Assembly (NCBI GenBank): GCA_016937255.1
Contig: JAFGWG010000002.1
Location: 1 to 44,637, forward strand
Length of the DNA: 44,637 bases
Origin: Bacteroidales bacterium
GTDB taxonomy: Bacteria > Bacteroidota > Bacteroidia > Bacteroidales > DTU049
Direction: 5' to 3'
Within the stretch, counting starts at the first letter, position 1; every line of letters starts with the position of its first letter. Shown piece by piece: positions 18,472 to 25,940 of this stretch. The notes beneath the pieces were generated by a model that saw only the letters and a program-made list of their open reading frames with translations, was not told the origin of the DNA and made no database searches. The position numbers and the translations under genes were made by a program.

Positions 18472-20115
18472 TTAAAAATTACTGGTAATTGAAACTAAGA
18501 AACCGTTTGAAGCGGGTACATTTCTACAAACTCCACCAACACAAATAATACCTTCTCTCTGTTTTCCATAAGAGACTGAGATTCGACCTGCATTTCGGGT
18601 ATACCCGAAAGACATCATATAATAATGTAGTTGTTTGTCTTTGTCGGGATTGCCATAATTGAAATTGTCGAGTACGGCAAAAAACCACTTAGGTGCAATT
18701 GAATATTCAATCATGCCCATTCCCCAGTTGCCTTCATCTTGCTTACACCATAAATGCTGCATCTCAAAACGAATGGCTTTTTTGGGTTTAACTTTATAAG
18801 TAAGGTCGAGTACGCCAACATTGGCATAAAACATTCCATCGGTATGCCCTTCAATTACATCGCTATTATAACTTATTAAGGCATAGGTTCCAATGGCTTT
18901 AACTTTGCTCGAGAATTTATGTGTGATTTCAATATTGAAATCCTCAAAGAATAACTCATCGCCTAGGGCAAAGAAATCGGAAGTATATCCGTCTGTTCCT
19001 TTTGCCATTACTAAAGTGGTATCATTAATGGGCTGCATGTCAAGAGATGATGCTCTGGAATAGTTTAATGCTACATATGTGCCGTATTTTCCACCCAATA
19101 AAGTACCCTTGTCAATTTTATAACTCAATTGGCCTTGAAATCCCATTTCGCCATTTGGCTGGGTTGCATAAGGGTAGAATGCTTCCAAGGTATATGTGTG
19201 AGGATTGGTTAATGCAGGCAAATAATTAATCATTAAAACATTTCCAGTGGCGGTGCGATCTGAACGATAACTCATATTATCAATTCGTTTTGCACTTAGC
19301 ATGAGTCCAAATCCTTTTACGGTATACCCTAAATTCACCAATAATGCTTCACCGTCTTTGTAAATCAGGTTATTAACGGTAGAAGGATCATTGATTTTGT
19401 GCGCATATTCGGTATTGAAAATGATTTTACCATTGGTGAGGCTTAGGCGACCAGCCCATGAACCTACATTCTCGGGTAATTTGTAAATGGGGTCTTTATC
19501 TTCCTGGTATTTACTCACAAATGATCCTCCAATGGTGTAACGCCATTTGGAAGTACTGAGTTTTGGAATAAACTCGTTTAGGCTGAGCTCGCCATCTATG
19601 CCTCTAACAATGCCAGGACCTTTATCGAAGAAAAAGCGCTGTTTTCCAATAAACCCTTTCAAATACACACCACTAAATGGCTTGTATTTTAAGCGGATTC
19701 CATCAACAGAATTATCTATTCCGAGACTTCTTTCTTCATAGCTGCGAAAAACCATACCGGAGCCAAATTGCTCATAGAAATTTCCGACAGTAATTTCGAA
19801 ATCTTTGTGTTTGTACTCGGCAAATCGATAGGCAATTCCGCTACCTTCATATCTGGGGTCAAATCCCTGCATTACATTTTGATAGTTTTCGTAACGAATA
19901 CCCGCATTAAAATTACCGTTGGTAAATAGCAGGTTTAAGTATCCATTCGAAAGTAGTTTTTCAGGTACATTTGGTGCTCCGATTAGACTGTCCTCAAAAT
20001 AATATTGGAAGTCAGTTTGAAAATCACCTTGAATAGAACTATTCGGCAACAAGTCTTGAGAATATCCAGTTGCAAGAAATGTCATTATGAAAATGACTGA
20101 TAAAAGTGTCCTCAT
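18472..20115 (-). CDS. DUF6029-like outer-membrane beta-barrel protein
   Basis: The 547-residue protein has a signal peptide (ending ATGYSQ). Its body has alternating beta strands, many aromatic residues and a terminal Phe (LVSITSNF), as expected for an outer-membrane barrel. Segments such as SIQGDFQTDFQYYFED, NFYEQFGSGMVFRSYEER and DNSVDGIRLKYKP fit DUF6029. The cargo or partner is unknown. The conserved operon with TlpA-like and Omp28-like redox lipoproteins suggests that these work on one envelope assembly or maturation task. Confidence 0.82.
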   Translation of the reverse strand: MRTLLSVIFIMTFLATGYSQDLLPNSSIQGDFQTDFQYYFEDSLIGAPNVPEKLLSNGYLNLLFTNGNFNAGIRYENYQNVMQGFDPRYEGSGIAYRFAEYKHKDFEITVGNFYEQFGSGMVFRSYEERSLGIDNSVDGIRLKYKPFSGVYLKGFIGKQRFFFDKGPGIVRGIDGELSLNEFIPKLSTSKWRYTIGGSFVSKYQEDKDPIYKLPENVGSWAGRLSLTNGKIIFNTEYAHKINDPSTVNNLIYKDGEALLVNLGYTVKGFGLMLSAKRIDNMSYRSDRTATGNVLMINYLPALTNPHTYTLEAFYPYATQPNGEMGFQGQLSYKIDKGTLLGGKYGTYVALNYSRASSLDMQPINDTTLVMAKGTDGYTSDFFALGDELFFEDFNIEITHKFSSKVKAIGTYALISYNSDVIEGHTDGMFYANVGVLDLTYKVKPKKAIRFEMQHLWCKQDEGNWGMGMIEYSIAPKWFFAVLDNFNYGNPDKDKQLHYYMMSFGYTRNAGRISVSYGKQREGIICVGGVCRNVPASNGFLVSITSNF

Positions 20116-20130
20116 AGAAGATTAATTGGT

Positions 20131-20640
20131 TTATTCAGAAATGTCTTCACCATCGTTGAGTCTGCGAATCAATTCAATAAGCTCGAGTTCTCCACCTTCA
20201 GCAAAAGAAGTATGTTGCCATACAATTTTACGATCTTTATCCAAAATAAAGGTATGTGGTACCATGTTTACACTCATGGCGCGTTTGAAATCACCATTTG
20301 GATCACAATAAACATCAAATGGCCAGTCTTTTCCATTTACAAAAGGTAAGACATTATTAAATGTTCTCTGGTCGTCAATGCTAATGGCTACCAATCTTAC
20401 GCCGGTTTCCTCAACCCACTCATCATAAACTTCTGCAATAGAAGTGAGTTCGCGTACACAAGGTTTGCACCATGTGGCCCAGAAACTAATGATAATCGGG
20501 CTTTCGCCATTAACAATAGAATCAGTGGAATATACGCTTCCATCCATGTTTTTGATGTCCAAAGAAGGAATTTCCTGTGCATTTACAAATGAGAAAATGC
20601 TCAGTAAAATAAGAAACAGGGAAAATTTAATTGCTTTCAT
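20131..20640 (-). CDS. TlpA/ResA-like periplasmic thiol-disulfide oxidoreductase
   Basis: The 169-residue protein has a signal peptide (ending SFVNAQ) and a thioredoxin-fold domain with FWATWCKPC (C58, C61), the conserved cis-Pro region MVPHTFILD, and AISIDDQR, all typical of the TlpA/ResA family. It probably reduces disulfides in exported proteins. It opens an operon with the DUF6029 barrel, Omp28-like and YceI-like genes. Confidence 0.9.
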   Translation of the reverse strand: MKAIKFSLFLILLSIFSFVNAQEIPSLDIKNMDGSVYSTDSIVNGESPIIISFWATWCKPCVRELTSIAEVYDEWVEETGVRLVAISIDDQRTFNNVLPFVNGKDWPFDVYCDPNGDFKRAMSVNMVPHTFILDKDRKIVWQHTSFAEGGELELIELIRRLNDGEDISE

Positions 20641-20695
20641 GAGATTTTTTGATTAGGTAAAAACAAATTCCTTACCAATTTCAATTTAGTGTATG

Positions 20696-20703
20696 CAAAT
20701 GTA
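20696..20703 (-). promoter_or_regulatory. Candidate -7 box of the TlpA-DUF6029-Omp28-YceI operon
   Basis: TACATTTG on the minus strand matches TAnnTTTG exactly, about 56 bases before the ATG at 20640. The -33 region is poor. Confidence 0.45.
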
Positions 20704-20910
20704 AAAATTTAATAATGAAATGGTGACTGAAAAGCGCATTTATGACTTTTTTAATCTGCATTTTTATGGTTTTATATAAACGGATGTGGTTTTTTATATA
20801 AGTTGCGAATTGTTTTTAGGGTTCGTTAAGTATTTTTTGAAAATGAATATTTCTATTCCGATTTTCCGAGGAATTTTTTTGAATTAATGTTTTATCTCTT
20901 AAAAAAAATC

Positions 20911-21002
20911 CTTCATCGGAGCGCATCCATTGATGGTTATGAGGACGGATCGCTTCGCATGAATTTGGAAAATGCCTTTTGGTCTTCACTCGGTGTAGAT
21001 TG
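20911..21002. repeat. Dispersed repeat segments also found near 26.9-27.0 kb
   Basis: CTTCATCGGAGCGCATC (20911-20927) matches CTTTATCGGAGCGCATC (26980-26996), and TCACTCGGTGTAGATTG (20986-21002) matches TCACTCGGCGTAGATTG (26886-26902), one mismatch each. The two motifs occur in opposite order at the two sites but in the same orientation. Confidence 0.65.
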
Positions 21003-21026
21003 CATTATATTGTACTTCTTTTTAGA

Positions 21027-21052
21027 CACGAATGGCACGAATTTGCACTAAT
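21027..21052. repeat. Short tandem motif CACGAAT with 9-10 base period
   Basis: CACGAAT at 21027-21033 and 21036-21042, then CACTAAT at 21046-21052. Only three units. It resembles short-period intergenic repeats seen in many bacterial genomes. Confidence 0.5.
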
Positions 21053-21184
21053 TTTATTGCATTGACAAGTATTTTCCTTGATAATTATAGCATACCACCT
21101 TTGGTGGACACCTTCAAACCTATCATAGTATTTCACTTTGTTTATACTTATTGGTAGTTTGATTTACGATGTACTGCGCGACGA

Positions 21185-21207
21185 CTTTGACATCTCTTGT
21201 GTCAAAG
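21185..21207. repeat. Perfect 8-bp inverted repeat
   Basis: CTTTGACA (21185-21192) and TGTCAAAG (21200-21207) around a 7-base loop. An A/T-rich tract follows, but no clean T run, so this is more likely a repeat element than a terminator. Confidence 0.55.
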
Positions 21208-21232
21208 ATTACATTTTTATTGTTAACCTGAT

Positions 21233-21328
21233 CCCGAAGGAGTTTAATATGCTAACCCCAAAAATCTGCGATTCCAAGCTCACCGTATTGTTTATTTGTG
21301 TATAGGTGGACGTATGAATGCAGATTTT
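21233..21328. repeat. Palindromic element with CCCGAAGGAGT leader, copy 1
   Basis: CCCGAAGGAGT at 21233-21243 is followed by an A/T-rich spacer ending in CTAACCCC and then by an inverted repeat: AAAATCTGC (21261-21269) with GCAGATTTT (21320-21328), with CACC/GGTG pairing inside. The leader 11-mer recurs at 21364. Confidence 0.5.
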
Positions 21329-21363
21329 CAAATGCGCTCAAGATGGAATGTCACCAAAGAGAA

Positions 21364-21485
21364 CCCGAAGGAGTCGAATAATAATAGCCCCGTATGAGCA
21401 AGAATATACTTGTCAGACACCTTAGCTAGTTTCGCAAAGTAGGTTGTCTGACAGTTATAAATAAAGCGAATGCGGGGCTAATATT
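21364..21485. repeat. Nested palindromic element with CCCGAAGGAGT leader, copy 2
   Basis: CCCGAAGGAGT (21364-21374) precedes a composite hairpin. Outer arms are 21380-21399 and 21466-21485 (16 of 20 pair, including TAGCCCCG/CGGGGCTA). Middle arms TGTCAGACA (21411-21419) and TGTCTGACA (21445-21453) are perfect. An inner hairpin CTAxTTT-CGC-AAAxTAG spans 21426-21442. The three stems share one axis, so the whole could fold as a single long hairpin. Confidence 0.75.
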
Positions 21486-21611
21486 TCAACAAGACCTATT
21501 TTTGGCGAAATTTTCGGGCGCCGCATGAAAATTATGCCAAAAACAAACTGATAAATAATTAATAGGGTAAGCTATTCATATTGATTATACATGATTTATA
21601 GCAGTACAAAA

Positions 21612-21641
21612 ATTGCTTTTTCAAAATTTCTCGTACATTTG
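21612..21641 (+). promoter_or_regulatory. Bacteroidota-type promoter of the acyl-CoA carboxylase operon
   Basis: ATTG (21612-21615), an 18-base spacer and TACATTTG (21634-21641) fit the TTTG-N(17-20)-TAnnTTTG pattern. The -7 box is exact. It leaves a leader of about 75 bases before the ATG at 21724. Confidence 0.58.
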
Positions 21642-21723
21642 TAATATGGGGCATTAGCTTTCATAAATTTGAAGTTATATCTGCTCCTGTAATTAATTTA
21701 GTTGTTAAACGTATCACAATTAA

Positions 21724-23250
21724 ATGGAAGAGACTTTTAATACAAGAAAGCAGATTTTGCAAGAGCATGAAAAGAAGGCTCAGCATAAGCAACACTTAAA
21801 AGGGAAACTCACTGCCCGTGAAAGGCTGAGTATCTTATTCGATGACGGCACTTTCGAAGAAATGGCAACTTTTAATAGCCCGTATGAGGGTGTTTCAAAA
21901 AGCAGCGAAATGTATGGCGACGGCGTTATTGTTGGCCAAGGATTCGTGCAGGGGAAAAGTGTTTTTGCTTTTGCACAAGATTTTACCGTTCAAGGTGGCT
22001 CGCTGGGCAAAATTCACGGCGAGAAGATTGCAAAAATTCAGGAAATGGCTTTGAAACTCGGTTCTCCTGTGGTTGGATTGCTTGATTCTGGTGGTGCTCG
22101 TATTCAAGAAGGTGTGCAGAGTTTATCGGCATATGCGAGAATTTTTCGTAATAATGTTCGGTCTTCCGGAGTTATTCCGCAAATTTCTGTAATTCTTGGT
22201 CCTGCAGCGGGTGGAGCAGTGTATTCTCCCGCTTTAACCGACTTTGTTTTTATGACCAATAAAACATCTTTCATGTTTCTTACCGGACCCGATGTGGTGA
22301 AGGAAGTATTAAATGAAGATGTAACCCTCGAATCACTTGGGGGTGGACAAGTGCATGCAGAAAAGAGTGGCGTAGCGCAATTTTTGTACGATGATGAGGA
22401 ACATGCAATACTTGCCGTTAGAAAACTGCTTTCATATTTGCCTTCAAACAACTATGAATCTTTGCCTGTAGTGAAGAATTTTGAGTTTTTTCAGTCAAAA
22501 CAAGAAATGCTGAATAAACTGGTGCCTGAAGATTCAAATCAGCCATACGAGATTAAGGATATAATTGATATTCTTATGGATAAAGATTCTTTCTTTGAGG
22601 TGCATGAGAATTTTGCTAAGAATTTGGTTGTAGGTTTGGCTCGTTTAGAAGGAAAGACCATTGGTGTAGTTGCCAATCAGCCAAAAGTTTTGGCAGGAAC
22701 ACTTGATATTGATGCTTCTGTAAAAGGCGCTCGCTTTGTGCGTTTTTGTGATTCATATAATATTCCTCTCCTAATTCTTGAAGATGTTCCGGGTTTTCTT
22801 CCAGGAGTTAATCAGGAGCATAATGGTGTGATTCGCCATGGTGCAAAATTATTATATGCTTTTTGCGATGCAACGGTGCCAAAGGTTACTGTTATATTGC
22901 GTAAATCATACGGTGGTGCTTATATTGTAATGAGTAGTAAAAATACCGGTGGAGATTTTAATTTGGCTTGGCCTAGTGCAGCTATTGCTGTAATGGGACC
23001 CGAAGGAGCAGTGAAAATTGTGAATCGTCGGGAATTGGCAGATGCTGAAGATCCTGTTGCTCTTAAAGCGGAGTTGGTGAAAAAATACCGTGACGAAATT
23101 GCCAATCCTTTCATTGCAGAGGAAAAAGGATTGATCGACGAAGTAATTAATCCGTCCGAAACTCGTTCTAAATTGGTGCGTGCTTTCCAGATTTTGTCAA
23201 CCAAACAGTTGTACAGACCATCGAGAAAGCATGGCAATATACCTTTATAA
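21724..23250 (+). CDS. Acyl-CoA carboxylase, carboxyltransferase (beta) subunit
   Basis: The 508-residue protein is a full-length carboxyltransferase of the PccB/MmdA type, moving a carboxyl group between carboxybiotin and a short-chain acyl-CoA such as propionyl- or acetyl-CoA. Crotonase-fold landmarks include GKLTARERLSILFDDGTFEE, LLDSGGARIQEGVQSL, GPAAGGAVYSPALTDF and YGGAYIVMSSKNTGGD. At the position after GGAY, where PccB-type enzymes have Asp, this protein has I401, as in acetyl-CoA- or decarboxylase-type relatives. Propionyl specificity is therefore not certain. Biotin carboxylase and biotin carrier genes follow in the same operon; no membrane decarboxylase subunit is present. Confidence 0.93.
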   Translation: MEETFNTRKQILQEHEKKAQHKQHLKGKLTARERLSILFDDGTFEEMATFNSPYEGVSKSSEMYGDGVIVGQGFVQGKSVFAFAQDFTVQGGSLGKIHGEKIAKIQEMALKLGSPVVGLLDSGGARIQEGVQSLSAYARIFRNNVRSSGVIPQISVILGPAAGGAVYSPALTDFVFMTNKTSFMFLTGPDVVKEVLNEDVTLESLGGGQVHAEKSGVAQFLYDDEEHAILAVRKLLSYLPSNNYESLPVVKNFEFFQSKQEMLNKLVPEDSNQPYEIKDIIDILMDKDSFFEVHENFAKNLVVGLARLEGKTIGVVANQPKVLAGTLDIDASVKGARFVRFCDSYNIPLLILEDVPGFLPGVNQEHNGVIRHGAKLLYAFCDATVPKVTVILRKSYGGAYIVMSSKNTGGDFNLAWPSAAIAVMGPEGAVKIVNRRELADAEDPVALKAELVKKYRDEIANPFIAEEKGLIDEVINPSETRSKLVRAFQILSTKQLYRPSRKHGNIPL

Positions 23251-23270
23251 TACATTCAAATCTGAATTTT

Positions 23271-24767
23271 ATGGCTAAGAGATTATTAGTAGCGAACCGT
23301 GGAGAAATTGCCATTCGTATCATGAAATCGGCAAAAGAATTGGGATTGACCTGCGTTGTTATCAAATCACCTAAAGAAGCAGATGCTCTTTATTTGAAAC
23401 ATGCAGATGAAGTGGTCTCTTTTGATGATGCAAGCAATGCAACAAGTGTTTTTCTGGATATTGATGCGTTGATGGGCATTTGTCGAGAGAATAATATTGA
23501 TGTTCTGCATCCCGGTTATGGCTTTTTGTCGGAAAATCCTGATTTGGCCAATGCTTGTAAGGAAAACAATGTGGTTTTTGCAGGACCAAAATCTGAGCTT
23601 ATTCGCGATATGGGAAATAAAACCATTGCAAAGGAAAAAGCTGTGGAAGCCGGATTGCCATTGTTGGCCGGAAGTGCCGGAGTTGTGCATAGCTACGAAG
23701 AAGCCGAAGATATTGCCGATAAAATTGGGTATCCTGTAATTCTGAAAGCCGCTGCCGGTGGTGGTGGACGTGGAATGCGCATTGTAGAAAGCAGGGATCA
23801 GATTGAGAAAAACTATAAATCTGCTCATGCTGAATCGCTTGCTGCATTTAATAATGGTGATTTATTTGTTGAAAAATATATTCCCAGTCCAAAGCATATT
23901 GAATTTCAAATTCTGGCAGACATGCACGGAAATGTAATTCATCTTGGCGAGCGTGAGTGCTCTTTGCAGCGCAAGCATCAAAAACTAATTGAAGAGGCAC
24001 CGTCTCCTTTTCTTTCTCCTCAAAAACGTGAGGAAATGGGGCAGAAGTCTGTCGAGTTTGCCAAAAAAATCGGATATGATTCTGTTGGAACCATCGAATT
24101 TATTATGGATGCAAACGCAAATTATTATTTCATGGAAATGAATACTCGTATTCAGGTAGAACATCCGGTTACTGAAATGATAACAGGAGTCGATTTGATT
24201 GCTTGGCAATTGCGTGTAGCCATGGGCGAAAAACTGACTTTGACGCAAGATGATATCAAATTTCAGGGTTGGGCTATTGAATGTCGCATAAATGCAGAGG
24301 ATGCCCAGAATCGATTCTCGCCTGAAACCGGAATTATTAGCCAGATTATTTTCCCCGAAGGAGAAGATATACGCATTGAAACCGGAGTGGAAAACAATTC
24401 TGTTGTAACTCCTTATTTTGACTCGATGCTGGCAAAAATAATTGTCAGGGGTTGGGACAGGCAAAATGCTATTGGTAGAATGGATAGAGCTCTATTGAAC
24501 TTTCGAATAGACGGTTTGAAAACCACTGTTCCATTCTCAAAGCTGGTGATTAATCATCGTGATTTTACTTTGGGGACCTACACTACAAAATGGGTCGAAG
24601 ATTATTATACCGATATTATGCTTGAAAATCCTGTTGATGAGATGATTGCAGCACATGCAGCGGTTTATTTGTATCACAATGAGTTCAGTAAAGTAGCTTC
24701 AGATACGCCCGATTTCGAGGAAGATTCAATGAGTGTTTGGGTAATGAAACGCAGATTAAATTCGTAA
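23271..24767 (+). CDS. Biotin carboxylase subunit of acyl-CoA carboxylase
   Basis: The 498-residue ATP-grasp enzyme carboxylates biotin using ATP and bicarbonate. Classic motifs are present: RLLVANRGEIAIRIMKSAKE, HPGYGFLSENPDLA, AAAGGGGRGMRIV (ATP lid), FVEKYIPSPKHIEFQ, RECSLQRKHQKLIEEAPSP and EMNTRIQVEHPVTEM (catalytic Arg). The usual YSEAD segment after the first strand reads IKSPKEAD, a notable local change. It ends three bases before the biotin carrier gene and follows the beta subunit by 20 bases, so subunits come from one mRNA. Length matches stand-alone AccC-like proteins without a fused carrier domain. Confidence 0.93.
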   Translation: MAKRLLVANRGEIAIRIMKSAKELGLTCVVIKSPKEADALYLKHADEVVSFDDASNATSVFLDIDALMGICRENNIDVLHPGYGFLSENPDLANACKENNVVFAGPKSELIRDMGNKTIAKEKAVEAGLPLLAGSAGVVHSYEEAEDIADKIGYPVILKAAAGGGGRGMRIVESRDQIEKNYKSAHAESLAAFNNGDLFVEKYIPSPKHIEFQILADMHGNVIHLGERECSLQRKHQKLIEEAPSPFLSPQKREEMGQKSVEFAKKIGYDSVGTIEFIMDANANYYFMEMNTRIQVEHPVTEMITGVDLIAWQLRVAMGEKLTLTQDDIKFQGWAIECRINAEDAQNRFSPETGIISQIIFPEGEDIRIETGVENNSVVTPYFDSMLAKIIVRGWDRQNAIGRMDRALLNFRIDGLKTTVPFSKLVINHRDFTLGTYTTKWVEDYYTDIMLENPVDEMIAAHAAVYLYHNEFSKVASDTPDFEEDSMSVWVMKRRLNS

Positions 24768-24770
24768 GTT

Positions 24771-25316
24771 ATGGCACAAGAATACGTATATAAAAGAGAT
24801 AATTCGCGCTTGTTTGTTGCTATGCGCGATAATGGAAGACGCTTTAAGGTTATTATGAACGAGGATAAAATTCCCGTAATTAACGAAAAGGAAGAAGATA
24901 TTCGTTTGGTGCGTACCGAAGAGTCGCATATGTGTTTTGAATATCGAGAGCGTCGTTTTCATTGCGTGGTAACGAAGCGCAATAAGAATAGTTATACCAT
25001 GCTGATCAATGGGGTAGAGTACACTTTTAGTGTGGAATCTGTATCGAGCTATCTGCGCAAGAAAATTTTGGCCAAAGATGCCGGAGAAGAGCAAGATTTG
25101 AGCATCAAAGCGCCAATGCCGGGAAAAATTACCGCAGTATATGTAGATCCTGGTGATGAAGTAAATGTTGGTGATCCGCTTTTTGCCCTCGAGGCCATGA
25201 AAATGCAAAATGAGATTCTGTCTCCGATTAAGGGAAAAGTACTTGAACTTACTATCAAAGAGGGTGATGTAGTAGTGAAAAATGATGAGCTGGTGAAGAT
25301 TGGAGTTGTTGATTAG
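24771..25316 (+). CDS. Biotin carboxyl carrier protein of acyl-CoA carboxylase
   Basis: The 181-residue protein has a C-terminal biotinyl domain with FALEAMKMQNE; K144 is the biotinylated lysine. It carries IKAPMPGKITAVYVDPGDEV and ends DELVKIGVVD, the standard hammerhead fold. The N-terminal 100 residues are a beta-rich region resembling the BT-type linker domains that dock the carrier to its partner subunits. It completes a three-subunit enzyme with the two preceding genes. A short CGCAGAT tandem repeat begins right after its stop. Confidence 0.93.
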   Translation: MAQEYVYKRDNSRLFVAMRDNGRRFKVIMNEDKIPVINEKEEDIRLVRTEESHMCFEYRERRFHCVVTKRNKNSYTMLINGVEYTFSVESVSSYLRKKILAKDAGEEQDLSIKAPMPGKITAVYVDPGDEVNVGDPLFALEAMKMQNEILSPIKGKVLELTIKEGDVVVKNDELVKIGVVD

Positions 25317-25320
25317 CTCC

Positions 25321-25345
25321 CGCAGATTTCGCTGATCCCGCAGAT
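25321..25345. repeat. Tandem CGCAGAT motif with exact 9-base period
   Basis: CGCAGAT (25321-25327), CGCTGAT (25330-25336) and CGCAGAT (25339-25345) form three units with an exact 9-base period, starting five bases after the biotin-carrier stop codon. Such CGCAGAT-type repeats occur between genes in diverse bacteria; no role is apparent here. Confidence 0.6.
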
Positions 25346-25525
25346 GTATTGATGATAAGTTTTCTTCAAAAAAGTGAAAGATTTATCTAACATAAGATAA
25401 TTGATAATAAAATCGGAAAGCGACAATTGTTAAGCGGTTATGTAAAACAAAAAAATCGATTTCCAATTATACGATTTCCGGGTTTTTAATGTTATTACCA
25501 ATGTGCTAATTGTAAATTGCTTAAT

Positions 25526-25807
25526 ATGAAGGCTTTTAGAATAATACTATTCGTTTTGGTATTGAGTTCACTCCTGCAAAGTTGCAGTAAGGAGGGGGCA
25601 AGAATTGAAGTTTCAGGAGTTTTGCAGCAACAGGGTATTACAACTTACCAATACGGGACTCATATTTGTGGCGGATATGCTTTGCGCAGTAATACCATCG
25701 ATCTGGATGTTTATGTTGGGCAGTATGTAACTGTAAAGGGAGAAAAAGTTCCCGGATACCCAGTAGACGGTGGTCCGGATTATTTGGAGGTGGAGGAGGT
25801 GTATTAA
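25526..25807 (+). CDS. Small lipoprotein, OB-fold-like
   Basis: The 93-residue lipoprotein (LQSC, Cys20) has a short all-beta body: RIEVSGVLQQQGIT, then LDVYVGQYVTVKGEKVPGYP, resembling a five-strand OB-fold often seen in small Bacteroidota lipoproteins. Function unknown. ATG 25526 gives a proper signal peptide; an in-frame TTG nine bases upstream is less likely. It stands alone between the carboxylase operon and the TonB-like gene. Confidence 0.65.
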   Translation: MKAFRIILFVLVLSSLLQSCSKEGARIEVSGVLQQQGITTYQYGTHICGGYALRSNTIDLDVYVGQYVTVKGEKVPGYPVDGGPDYLEVEEVY

Positions 25808-25891
25808 AATTACTTCTCGCGCCTGTCCTTTTCCTTTTTAACAAGCTCTATCACAATTCCGTGTAAATGACTTCTAGCTTTAATGATATCG

Positions 25892-25921
25892 TTTAATTCT
25901 GAATGTGATTTTGTATATTTG
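25892..25921 (+). promoter_or_regulatory. Candidate promoter of the TonB-C-like lipoprotein gene
   Basis: TTTA (25892-25895), an 18-base spacer and TATATTTG (25914-25921) resemble the phylum's promoter; the -7 box is an exact match. It lies about 20 bases before the ATG at 25941. Confidence 0.5.
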
Positions 25922-25940
25922 AATCAATTATTATTGATCA

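Larger units (their letters stand above)
20704..21611. other. Gene-free stretch filled with palindromic repeat debris
   Basis: No convincing coding frame exists here on either strand. Instead there are many short inverted repeats: ATTCC/GGAAT followed by Ts (20855-20880), CCACC-TTT-GGTGG (21095-21107), CTTTGACA/TGTCAAAG (21185-21207), AAAATCTGC/GCAGATTTT (21261-21328) and a nested palindrome (21380-21485). Two motifs recur at 26.9-27.0 kb, and one 11-mer occurs twice within the stretch. It looks like a landing zone for small non-coding repeats rather than a decayed gene. Confidence 0.7.

Noticed and set aside
21027-21052. CRISPR array
   Set aside because: The repeated units are only 7 bases with 2-3 base gaps, and there are no spacers or cas genes.
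21380-21485. Retron-like msr-msd or self-splicing intron RNA
   Set aside because: Strong nested hairpins invite this, but no reverse transcriptase, maturase or branch-point-like features lie nearby; a repeat element is simpler.
20641-21723. Decayed insertion sequence
   Set aside because: No remnant of a transposase frame can be read on either strand; only short palindromes are present.
23367-23828. Long open frames antisense to the biotin carboxylase gene
   Set aside because: They lie wholly inside a gene with clear family motifs and their products show no recognisable domain or signal; typical antisense shadows.
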